DNA from: Planctomycetaceae bacterium
GTDB lineage: Bacteria; Planctomycetota; Planctomycetia; Pirellulales; Thermoguttaceae
Reading direction: 5' to 3'
Length of the DNA: 62,475 nt
Assembly (NCBI GenBank): GCA_012719125.1
Contig: JAAYAY010000123.1
Coordinates: 1-62,475 of the forward strand
Shown here: positions 52,867 through 62,475 of the stretch, piece after piece
How the letters are laid out: every line of letters begins with the position of its first letter
How positions within the stretch are numbered: position 1 is the stretch's first letter
Program-made: the position numbers and the translations under genes
The notes under the pieces: model-generated
Told to the model about the DNA's origin: nothing
Databases searched by the model: none
The model's input: only the letters and a program-made list of their open reading frames with translations

Positions 52867-54135
52867 ATGTCAACTCGAATGCGAATCGATCTGCGCGAAC
52901 CGACCCACGATCCCCGGCACGTTCTGGGAGTTCACGTGTCGGCGGAATGCCGCCGGGTACGAGCAGCGCCGCTTGCCGCGATCGGAAACGGGCTGCACAT
53001 GAACCTGCGCGTCGGGCGCCCCGTTTCCCTCGAACTCCCCGATCTGGCGGTTGAACTCAAGATCCAGCTTGACGGTCAGGGCAGGCTGTCGGGTTCCGAC
53101 CCGTTTGCGATTCTCACCAGGCTCCGTTCCGTACTCACCGAACACGTGGCCATTGCGGCCCAGGAGGCGGCCGTTAAAAACGGCCGAGTTCTGGGCGAGA
53201 TGCTCGCGATCGGTGTAACCGAGTCGGGGAAGACCATTGCGACAGACGACGGCCGGCGGAGCCACCTGGACCTGGTCGACTCCGCCTTGCTTGCCGACAT
53301 GTCGGGTGTGAACGTGGTCTCGGGCTTCCCTGCCAGGGACATAGCATCCGGCGGCAGGGGCGAGCCTCTCGAACCATTACCCCTGTGGATCCTGTTCCGT
53401 TCAGTTCATTGCGACCGGATCTTCGTTCACGTGGGCCGAGTTGTCCGGCTGGTCCGGTTGCCGCGTTTGACGGGTTCTCTTTCCAGCGTGTCCGGCCTGG
53501 GATACCGGCCTTGCCACGGCACGTCGCTGGTCGATCTGCTCGTCAGCGAGCTCACCAAAGGCCGCAGGCGATTCGATGCCGGGGGACGCCTAGCCGTCCA
53601 AGGCCGCCGCGTCGACGAATTGGTGCGACATTGGCTCGACCTCAGCGAGACCTTGGAACCGCCAGATGCGCATGCGGCGCCCGCCATGCTGCGATCGGCC
53701 GTCTCGCTGGCGGTTCAAGAGAGGTGGAGCGTTCACGATATGCTATGCAGTGCCACTCACTTTGTGGCGGAGTCCACCGCACGGGGGATAGAGCGGCTTG
53801 CGGGGACCTCAGGTCATACGGAAGTGATTCTCAGTGGCGGTGCCTTGGCGAACGGACTCATTCTGAGGGATCTCTCGGCCCGACTCTCCGACTATCCGCT
53901 GCATCGGATCGAACAGCTTGGCGGAAACTCCGACGTGGTTGCCGGGGCAGTTGCCGCCACCCTGGCACTGCTCCATTTCGACCAGGTTCCTGCCAACGTG
54001 GCAGGCTTGACCGGTGCCGAAACGCCCAGGGTCCTCGGCAATCTGACCTCGGGCGGTCCCCAGGCATGGCAGCGGCTGCTGGCAAGCTGCGTCTCGGCCG
54101 GACATTCAATCCGTCCGCTCCGTGCCGCACTGTGA
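52867..54135 (+). CDS. Divergent anhydro-N-acetylmuramic acid kinase-like protein
   Basis: 422 residues. The C-terminal half follows AnmK: VVSGFPARDIASGGRGEPLEPL, a GTSLVDLL turn, GRRRFDAGGRLAVQGR, VILSGGALANGLILRDL and the closing GAVAATLALL ... VAGLTGAETPRVLG. The N-terminal ATP loop G-L-M-S-G-T-S-x-D-G is not recognisable (VLGVHVSAECRRV), and at the place of the catalytic F-D-T-G-P-G-N the sequence reads YRPCHGT, so the catalytic Asp seems lost. It follows the PuuD-like gene by 135 bp. AnmK recycles murein sugars, but this copy is probably not an active kinase. Confidence 0.85.
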   Translation: MSTRMRIDLREPTHDPRHVLGVHVSAECRRVRAAPLAAIGNGLHMNLRVGRPVSLELPDLAVELKIQLDGQGRLSGSDPFAILTRLRSVLTEHVAIAAQEAAVKNGRVLGEMLAIGVTESGKTIATDDGRRSHLDLVDSALLADMSGVNVVSGFPARDIASGGRGEPLEPLPLWILFRSVHCDRIFVHVGRVVRLVRLPRLTGSLSSVSGLGYRPCHGTSLVDLLVSELTKGRRRFDAGGRLAVQGRRVDELVRHWLDLSETLEPPDAHAAPAMLRSAVSLAVQERWSVHDMLCSATHFVAESTARGIERLAGTSGHTEVILSGGALANGLILRDLSARLSDYPLHRIEQLGGNSDVVAGAVAATLALLHFDQVPANVAGLTGAETPRVLGNLTSGGPQAWQRLLASCVSAGHSIRPLRAAL

Positions 54136-54394
54136 ATTGGCACGTTGCGATTCCTCGACTGGCCATCGTACCAGACGCTGCAGACAGCGGCTGCGTTTCT
54201 CTGTAACGGTGGTGCGACCGAAATCGGCCCAAAAGCCTGGGCAGAATCCCAGGAATTCTGGAGAGAGTAGGTTATCTGTGACGATTAGCTAAGAAGCCGG
54301 ATGGATCGCGGCCAACCCGATTTGGATCGGAGAATGTTTTTTTCTTGCAGGAGGCACATCGTCGAGAACTCGGTTTCTTGCTGTTGGTCTCACC

Positions 54395-54991
54395 ATGGAC
54401 TGCCTCAATCGACCTCACTACCTGCTCATCTCGGAATCCAGTCAACTCATTGGGCCGGGCCGGTGGCGATTTGTTCTGCGTCCGGCGGATGGCGGCGAGC
54501 GGATTGTGGCCGACGATGTCGACCCCGAAGCTCGCGGTGACCGGCTCGAACTGCTGACGGTGGTCCGCGGGCTCGAAGCCCTCGAACAGCCTTCCCGGGT
54601 GACCCTATGGACGCCAAGTGTCTATGTGCGCGAGGGCATTCGGCACGGTCTGCGGGAATGGCGTGAGAACGGCTGGCTGTGGGAGTACTTCGGGCGCATG
54701 GTTCCGGTCAAGAACGACGATCTTTGGAAGCGTTTGGACCGGGCCATGCAGTTCCACGAGGTCGATTGCCGAACCTGGCGGATTGACCCGGCCCACAGTT
54801 CTGGAGGAGCAGAAGAATTGTCTTTGCACCAAGGGACGCTCGATGACGGAAGAGACTCTGGCCCATTGGGTGGGGTCACAATCGACCAGATTCGCGAGAA
54901 ACTGTCGCAATGGCGAGCGTCCATCGGGCGTTGTCTGGCTGCCGCCGAAGGCGGCAGAACGAGCAACCAATGCCGGTTGCGACTTGGCTAA
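54395..54991 (+). CDS. Degenerate RNase HI-like protein
   Basis: 198 residues; no strong ribosome binding site. The first 130 residues align by eye with RNase HI: GPGRWRFVLRP, RLELLTVVRGLEAL, VTLWTPSVYVREGI, NGWLWEY, and VKNDDLWKRLD. Of the four catalytic acids, the first (T-D-G-S) reads SESS, the Glu in RLEL is kept, the Asp of T-D-S-Q-Y-V is Pro (WTPSVYV), and the final Asp is missing because the tail differs. Cleavage activity is unlikely. The Ser/Gly/Asp-rich tail is unrelated to RNase H. It lies between the AnmK-like gene and glgB. Confidence 0.82.
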   Translation: MDCLNRPHYLLISESSQLIGPGRWRFVLRPADGGERIVADDVDPEARGDRLELLTVVRGLEALEQPSRVTLWTPSVYVREGIRHGLREWRENGWLWEYFGRMVPVKNDDLWKRLDRAMQFHEVDCRTWRIDPAHSSGGAEELSLHQGTLDDGRDSGPLGGVTIDQIREKLSQWRASIGRCLAAAEGGRTSNQCRLRLG

Positions 54992-55207
54992 AGTCGCTTC
55001 CTCCTTTTAGTTGCGATGGTATGTGAGAGAGATTGAGTGTCCTTGAAGCCAGCGGTGCCAGGGGCGGCGAGACTGGCAGAAAACCCGCCAATTAGCTAAA
55101 TTAACAAAACCAGGAAGGGTCCGGCAGCCGTCTTTCGTCGTATTGTTCTTCGCGACGAAGGACTTGCTCTCGGATTCGGGATGGAACGAGTACGGAAGGA
55201 GAGGTAG

Positions 55208-57418
<2,211 letters not shown>

Positions 57419-57471
57419 GTTGCACGCGCCATCGAGTGCGAGAAGTTGTCTGACAAGTTGCATGCGAAGTC

Positions 57472-57508
57472 GTTTCTGGATTCCCGCCTGCGCGGGAATG
57501 ACGGACGG
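57472..57508 (+). repeat. REP-like palindromic element, copy 2
   Basis: ATTCCCGC (57480-57487), loop CTGC, GCGGGAAT (57492-57499) between the convergent glgB and glycosyltransferase genes, in opposite orientation to the copy at 48683-48719. Its position suggests it could also act as a weak bidirectional terminator. Confidence 0.85.
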
Positions 57509-57574
57509 AAGGGCGGCAGCGGCAGACGGGGCGGCTGCCTCCATCGGAACCGTGTTTCCAGGAAACGCGGAAGG

Positions 57575-58822
57575 TTATTCGGCTTTCGCGGTGGCGTTTC
57601 TCCGCTCCAGTAGCTCACACACCTTGTCGAATACCTCGTCGACCGTGATCTGCTGCATACACTGATTGTCGCGGCAGGTCGACATTCGATTGTTGTAAGC
57701 GCTCACGCAGGGGCTGCACGGCAGGCCTTTCCAGAATATGTGGGACCGCGGAGTCCGAGCGCCGAACAGGGCCGGCGTTTCCGGACCGAAAAGCGTGATG
57801 GTATCGATCGGCGTGATCGCTGCGAAATGGGCCGGCCCGCTGTCGTTGGTCACCAGAACGTCGGCCAGGTGGTAGAGAACCAGCAACTCGCGAAGCGTGG
57901 TCCTGCCCGCCATGCAGATGCAACGGTCCGAGCCGATTTCGTCCAGCACGGGCTCGATCTTGGCACGCTCGTCGGGAGCCCCGGTGAAGGCGATCCACAG
58001 CGACGGATACTTGTCGAGCAGGCGTCTGGCGAGCTGAATGTACCGTTCGGTCGGCCAGCGCCGCAGCGGGATCAGGTCCGACGCGTTCGCATTCAGCAGC
58101 ACGAGCGGCCGGAGTTCGCCGGTGCCGGCTTCCTCCTTCAGCTTGCCACGGACGTGGGCCAACTCGTCTTCGGTCACTTGGAAGTCGGGACAAGCTTCGT
58201 CGGCGGCGGGCGGGTTCTCCATGAGGGCCGGCAACTCCGCCGGCGCGAGGCCGACGGCCTCGACCATCAGCAGGAAGGTCTGCATCGTGTGGAGCTGGGG
58301 ATTGTAGCGGATCCGATGGGTCATCAGGTCTCCGCGGTACGGCGCCGGGTCGCCGTCCTTGTGCAATCCCACGCGAACCTCGGCGCCGCTCAGATAGGTG
58401 AGCACGGCGGAAGACCTGGCGAAGAACTCGAAATCGACCGCGGCATCCACACCGAGCTTCCTGACCTTCCACAGACTGTCGAGCAGGCTGGTCATGGTGC
58501 GAAACAGGCCCCGATTGGAGACGGCGATCACATTCTCGGCCGGAATGACGTCGAGGCAATCGAGGATGAAGCGGTTTTCTTCGAAGACCAGGAAGAACAC
58601 GTTCTCGCGTCCCACCATCTCGACGGCCCGATGCAAAGCCGGGTAGGCCAGCACAGTGGCGCCCTGCTCGGCCAGCTTCACGATGAGAATCCGCTTGACC
58701 TGGCTGTGGGGTACCACTTTCCGCAGTTTCAACGCGGCTGTCAGACGGCGCCAGGCGGTGAGTGCAGAGCAGGCCGGCACACCTAGCCAGCGGTCGAGGA
58801 GTCGCATCGCGGCAACGTTCAT
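57575..58822 (-). CDS. Glycosyltransferase family 9 (ADP-heptose transferase-like)
   Basis: 415 residues; GGAAG lies upstream of the ATG. It should transfer heptose from ADP-heptose to lipid A core. GT9 motifs are seen: KRILIVKLAEQGATVLAYPAL near residue 42, PLVLLNANASDLIPLRRWP, FTGAPDERAKIEPVL, and the donor-site NDSGPAHFAAITPIDTITLFGP. Three Cys-rich patches follow (GLPCSPCVSAYN, CRDNQCMQ), possibly a metal or structural site near the C-terminus. It sits directly downstream of hldE, whose stop overlaps a tandem 16-bp repeat ahead of this gene. Confidence 0.93.
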   Translation of the reverse strand: MNVAAMRLLDRWLGVPACSALTAWRRLTAALKLRKVVPHSQVKRILIVKLAEQGATVLAYPALHRAVEMVGRENVFFLVFEENRFILDCLDVIPAENVIAVSNRGLFRTMTSLLDSLWKVRKLGVDAAVDFEFFARSSAVLTYLSGAEVRVGLHKDGDPAPYRGDLMTHRIRYNPQLHTMQTFLLMVEAVGLAPAELPALMENPPAADEACPDFQVTEDELAHVRGKLKEEAGTGELRPLVLLNANASDLIPLRRWPTERYIQLARRLLDKYPSLWIAFTGAPDERAKIEPVLDEIGSDRCICMAGRTTLRELLVLYHLADVLVTNDSGPAHFAAITPIDTITLFGPETPALFGARTPRSHIFWKGLPCSPCVSAYNNRMSTCRDNQCMQQITVDEVFDKVCELLERRNATAKAE

Positions 58823-58834
58823 ATCCGTCTTCCC

Positions 58835-58866
58835 GTCTCGCGTGTGTCAAGTCTCGCGTGTGTCAA
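58835..58866 (-). repeat. Two tandem 16-bp units TTGACACACGCGAGAC
   Basis: Units at 58851-58866 and 58835-58850 (minus-strand order) are identical and immediately adjacent. The first contains the TGA stop of hldE. Each begins with TTGACA, a -35-like hexamer, although no matching -10 is obvious before the glycosyltransferase start at 58822. A recent slippage duplication is likely. Confidence 0.85.
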
Positions 58867-60341
58867 GAGAGCCTTCTGGCCCGCTCCAGAATCTCGGTCG
58901 TACTGAGTCCTTCGACGACCGGCGCCAGGGCGATCCGGCCGCCGTAGCTGCGGACAAGTTCGCCGCCAACCACTTCGTCGGGCGTATACTGGGCCGCCTT
59001 GACGAGGATGTCGGGACGGACGCGATCGACGAGAGGGGCGACGCTGGTTTCTTCGAAGAGGACCACGTAGTCGACGCAGGCCAGTGCGGCCAGCATCTGC
59101 GCCCGCCCTTGCTCGTCGATGATCGGCCGGCCCTTGCCTTTCAGATTTGCCACGCTCACGTCGTTGTTCATTCCGACGACCAGGCAGTGGCCGAGGCTCC
59201 GAGCGTATTGGAGCGATGTGAGGTGGCCGGGGTGCAGCAGATCGAAGCAGCCGTTGGTCATGACGATCTTCTGGCCAAGACTTCGGCGCCGCTCCAATTC
59301 GACCAACAAGACGTCCGGCGAAACGATTTTGGAACTCTCGGACGGCGCATCGCTGTTCATCTCGACGAGCAGATCGTTCCGCGTGATGGGGGCGACGCCC
59401 AGCCGCTCGATCTCCAGCCCGCCGGCCAGGTTCGCCAGCTTGACCGCTGACGGCCAATCGGCCCCGACGGCAAGGGCAAACCCCAGGGCGGCCAGCACGG
59501 CATCGCCCGCACCCGTGATGTCGTAGACCTGCCGGGCTCGGACCGGGAAGATATGCGGAGCCCCCTCGGCCTCGGCCAAGGCGATTCCGTCGCGATCGAG
59601 CGTGACCGTCGCGGCGTCGAACCCGAAGGTCGCCACGAGATCGCGAGCCGCCGCCAGGCCTTCTTCGAGCGTGCCAATCGTTCGGCCCAGGGCCATGCCC
59701 GCCTCGCTCCGGTTGGGGGTGACACACGCCACTCCGGCGTACAGTCGATAGTCGACGCTGCGGCCCGGGTCGACCACCACCTTCACCCCGGCACTCCTCG
59801 CCTCCGAAATCAGCCTCCCCAACAGGCCCGGCGTACATACCCCCTTGGCATAGTCGCTGACCAACATGACGTCGACGTCTTGGAGTTGCCCGCACGCACG
59901 TTCGATCAACGCCGACTCCGTGCCGGCGTCGATCGGCTCGATGCACTCGCGATCGACCCGAATAATCTGCTGCGGGTGGCGGCTCTGGGTCCTTCCGAGG
60001 AACCGTTCTTTGACCGTCGTCGACCGGCCCGGAATCGTCATGAGGCAGTCGCAGGGCATCCCCAGTTGTTTGACGACGTCGACGATCGCGCGGCCGTCGT
60101 GGTCGTCGCCGACGACGCACACCGGGATGGGGTGTGTTTCGAGGGCACGGAGGATGGTCGAAACGCTCCCCGCCCCGCCCAAGCGAACCTCGCGATTGGT
60201 TGCCAGCAAGACAGGGATCGGGGCCTCATAGCTGATGCGATCGACGTCCCCCCAGATGTAGCTATCCAGCATAATGTCTCCGACGACCATTATCCTGGGC
60301 CGGCGGGGGGTCCGTACGAGGTCTGCCAGTTTGTCCAACAC
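58863..60341 (-). CDS. hldE: Bifunctional heptose-7-phosphate kinase / heptose-1-phosphate adenylyltransferase
   Basis: 492 residues in the usual HldE order. Residues 1-320 are a PfkB kinase: MVVGDIMLDSYIWGDV, LGGAGSVSTILRAL, and the catalytic DITGAGDAVLAAL. Residues 350-492 are the cytidylyltransferase-like domain: MTNGCFDLLHPGHLTSL (H-x-G-H), KGKGRPIIDEQGRAQML, KAAQYTPDEVVGGE. It supplies ADP-heptose for the lipopolysaccharide core, which fits the GT9 gene 41 bp downstream. The start codon is GTG with a weak site; a TTG follows immediately. Confidence 0.96.
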   Translation of the reverse strand: MLDKLADLVRTPRRPRIMVVGDIMLDSYIWGDVDRISYEAPIPVLLATNREVRLGGAGSVSTILRALETHPIPVCVVGDDHDGRAIVDVVKQLGMPCDCLMTIPGRSTTVKERFLGRTQSRHPQQIIRVDRECIEPIDAGTESALIERACGQLQDVDVMLVSDYAKGVCTPGLLGRLISEARSAGVKVVVDPGRSVDYRLYAGVACVTPNRSEAGMALGRTIGTLEEGLAAARDLVATFGFDAATVTLDRDGIALAEAEGAPHIFPVRARQVYDITGAGDAVLAALGFALAVGADWPSAVKLANLAGGLEIERLGVAPITRNDLLVEMNSDAPSESSKIVSPDVLLVELERRRSLGQKIVMTNGCFDLLHPGHLTSLQYARSLGHCLVVGMNNDVSVANLKGKGRPIIDEQGRAQMLAALACVDYVVLFEETSVAPLVDRVRPDILVKAAQYTPDEVVGGELVRSYGGRIALAPVVEGLSTTEILERARRLS

Positions 60342-61264
60342 TGAACGTCAATCCGGTACAAGGGTTAGGAGAACGAGCCGTGAGAGCGGGGCATATTCGG
60401 CCGTGAGAGTATCTGCGCGATCACTCGCCAGGAGAGCCGTGCCCCGCTACGGTAGGCTCATACCAACGTTCCATCGTATTGGTTGGGGAGTTGACGATCA
60501 ATGGCAACCGCTGCTTCGTTCGCCCGCGAAAGTTGGTCAACGAATGAGCGATTTTGCCAGTATCTCGGAGCGGCAGGGGGCAATCTTCGCGTTGTCGTCA
60601 TTGGCTTCCGGGTTTTCCTTTGGGTGTGTCGGCGTGATTGTGGAGTGTGAGCCCCACACAGTCACCTTGAGGTGCTCCGGGATCCATATTTTGGGGGTAC
60701 TTTGTCATCAACTTTTCACCGATTTCACGTTTTCTGACACTTACGGCTTAAAAGAGGGGGCTGATTCTTGTGGGAAACGACGAAACGCACGAAGAGCCCG
60801 AAAAGGTCGTTGGAGGGAACCTGGGGTGCTCCCATGCGGGAATGGACGACAGACGAATTGTCAAGGAGCGGGCGACGCCGGGAGGCGTCGGTAAATGTAC
60901 ATTAGTATACATATCCGGCGGCGAAAGTCAATACAAAAACTGACCGGGTGCGCGGATTTTTTGGGCGGTGAAGGGGCCGGTGGTTGCGGGTGTTCGCGGG
61001 GGGCGTTCGTGGGGAGTGAGAGGAGATGGTGGAGGCGGGTGGGAGGGGCGATCAGCGCGTCTGGGTTTTGCGCCGTGTTTGGGGTGTTGCGAAAAGGGTC
61101 GGTCCGGTTGGATTAGTGGAAGTGTTTGCATTTATTGTGTTTACACCTGAGGGTGTGGGCGTAAGTGGGGGTCCGTCGGCAGGGGGGCGTTGCAGAAACC
61201 TCTCTGCTGAGGGGGAAAGGCGGAATCGGGTCACGGATGAAACTCGGATGGGATACGCATTTGA
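60342..61264. other. 923-bp intergenic region, AT-rich patch then strongly G-rich strand
   Basis: No gene is supported. Notable items: a perfect hairpin CGACGCC-GGGA-GGCGTCG at 60873-60890; an AT-rich palindromic patch from about 60894 (ATGTA ... TACAT); from 60957 to 61210 a strongly G-rich plus strand including GGAGGCGGGTGGGAGGGG near 61031-61048; and ACACC-TGAG-GGTGT at 61143-61156. The composition changes abruptly near 61290. Confidence 0.6.
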
Positions 61265-62475
61265 GAAGGAGATGCGGGCAGGGGAATTTCTCGCGACAAG
61301 GGCGTCGTCGACGCCTCCGGCAAGTACCAGGTCGGCACCGCCGCCGCCCAGTTCGTCGCCGACTCGGCCAGCGCCGTTCTCAACTGGATGACCACCCTCG
61401 GCGTCGGCTCGAGCGACTCCAACGGCGACGGCTACGTCACCGGGGCCGACTCGACCTTCGCCGGCAGCGCCCGGCGGACCAACGAAAACGACAGCCAGTA
61501 CGGCTGCGACCTGACCGCCGCCGAGGCCGACTATTCCGACGACCTCAACCGCAACGAGATCAACTACACCACCTCCAACGGCGCCGTTCAGAACTCCCTC
61601 ATCTCCGACATCGTGGCCGCCCAGCTCAAGTTCGAGAAGGACGTCATTACCGAACTGAACAAGCTCTCCCTCGCCAAGGCCGAGGCCGAACTCGCCCGGG
61701 CCGTCAAAATCGCCGAACAACAGAAGATCAACGCCGTAGGCGCGGTCCACGAAGAGTATGGCGACGTCCTCACCGGGCCCTTCGACCCGAGCAGGATCAT
61801 GTGGACTGGCGTGGCCGTGGCCGATGCCGACAAGACCATGATCGACGCCACGGCCGACGCCCAGGCCACGTTCGAGTCGACCGTCGCCGCCCTCAAGGAG
61901 ACCCTCGACTCGACCGTCGCCGCGCGCAAGAAGCAGGCCGAGAAGGCCGCCGCCAAGCTCGTCGGCCAGTTGGAGAAAGACAACGCCGCCGACCTGGCCG
62001 ACTACAACACCGCCCAGACCGACGCCGCCAACGACCATTTTACCGAACAGACCGACATCTTCGTCGACTGGCGCTCCGCCGACTACGGCGCCCAGGTCAC
62101 CGCCCTGGCCTGGCTCAACACGGCCACCCAGATCCCCTGGACCCAGTATCTCCAGGACAAGGCCGTCTGCATCGCCGCCTGGTGGGCCGACGAGGGCGCC
62201 GATCTCTACACCGACTGGGCCGCCGACGTCTGCACCGAGTATTCCACCTACACGGAGAGCGTCAACGCGGCCTACACGACCATGGTCACGACCATCGCCG
62301 ACGCTCGCGACGCCTACCACGACGACACGCCCGAGAGCGACGATCCGGGTACCGACCCCGGCGGCGACCCCGCCGGCATGTTGCCCGTCAAACGCGACTT
62401 CGACGCCGCAGCCGCTGCCGCCCAGCAGGCAGCCGACGCCGACGCCGACTATCAAAAGGCCCTGGCCGCCGCCAA
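61265..62475 (+). CDS. Acidic, Ala-rich protein, abrupt 5' end, runs off the right edge
   Basis: Reading frame bounded by a stop at 61262-61264 and open to the window end (403 codons). The product is Ala/Asp-rich with strongly acidic stretches: SDSNGDGYVTGADS (EF-hand/dockerin-like Asp pattern), long heptad-like helices rich in Ala, Lys and Glu (KAEAELARAVKIAEQQK), NTATQIPWTQYLQD, and a DDPGTDPGGDPAG linker. No start codon or ribosome binding site lies near the 5' end; the first ATG is about 37 codons in (WMTTLG). Protein-like sequence begins at DKGVVDASGKYQVG without a signal peptide, as if the 5' end were missing. It may be a fragment of a large surface protein. Confidence 0.6.

Noticed and set aside
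61052-62455. Long minus-strand frame rich in Gly and Val
   Set aside because: Low-complexity antisense of the Ala/Asp-rich plus-strand frame, with no domain signal.

Overview
The window looks like chromosomal DNA of a GC-rich member of the Planctomycetota, probably Pirellulales-like. This rests on small secreted proteins with planctomycete-style motifs (a Y-x-T-x-W-R-x-W-P lipoprotein, an SPYL...YVRP...NYSHFYP protein), a TIGR03790-type protein, an OleA-like ketosynthase, a heptose kinase/adenylyltransferase and very large multidomain envelope proteins. I recognise no tRNA, rRNA, CRISPR array, complete transposon or integrase.

Layout. 1-7015: a divergent partial gene and an HExxH protein, then a heavy-metal efflux cluster: His/Cys-rich small protein, RND adaptor, RND pump and His-rich lipoprotein. 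7274-13541: an ECF sigma factor followed by a 1599-residue protein that joins an anti-sigma-like N-terminus to an alpha-2-macroglobulin-like exterior without the thioester motif, then a small exported protein. 13538-20909 (minus strand): a sugar-nucleotide cluster with a GalU-like nucleotidyltransferase, a GHMP-kinase/UDPGP fusion, an exported aldose epimerase, RfbB and RfbA. 21203-26359: an EamA transporter, then a minus-strand group made of a small secreted protein, a TIGR03790 protein and a barrel/metallophosphoesterase protein.

26696-40403 (plus strand): a Wza-like polysaccharide export lipoprotein, a Cys/Trp lipoprotein, a carboxypeptidase-regulatory-like membrane protein, a 9.9-kb three-module NRPS with a thioesterase, and an Sfp-type phosphopantetheinyl transferase overlapping the NRPS end. 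By-eye specificity codes read Asn, Val and probably Gly. The first condensation domain is only a C-terminal half. Modules 2 and 3 are near-identical at the DNA level except for a sharply bounded substrate-recognition segment.

40947-62475: a heparinase-II/III-like protein; an ABC-2 exporter with two partner membrane proteins; a DUF5658-like membrane protein; an OleA/FabH-like ketosynthase; three consecutive proteins of recognisable enzyme folds whose catalytic residues appear replaced (peptidase-C26/PuuD-like, AnmK-like, RNase HI-like); GlgB; a family-9 glycosyltransferase and bifunctional HldE (LPS heptose pathway); a long G-rich intergenic stretch; and an acidic Ala-rich reading frame that begins abruptly and runs off the right edge.

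Most of the content concerns the cell envelope: sugar nucleotides, heptose, polysaccharide export and lyase, exported proteins, and metal efflux. The strongest candidates for something undescribed are the sigma/anti-sigma-macroglobulin pair, the NRPS with its substrate-core swap and headless start, the pseudoenzyme trio, and a family of about 60-bp CTAAC...GTTAG intergenic elements. All functions are read from sequence by eye; no database search was run.
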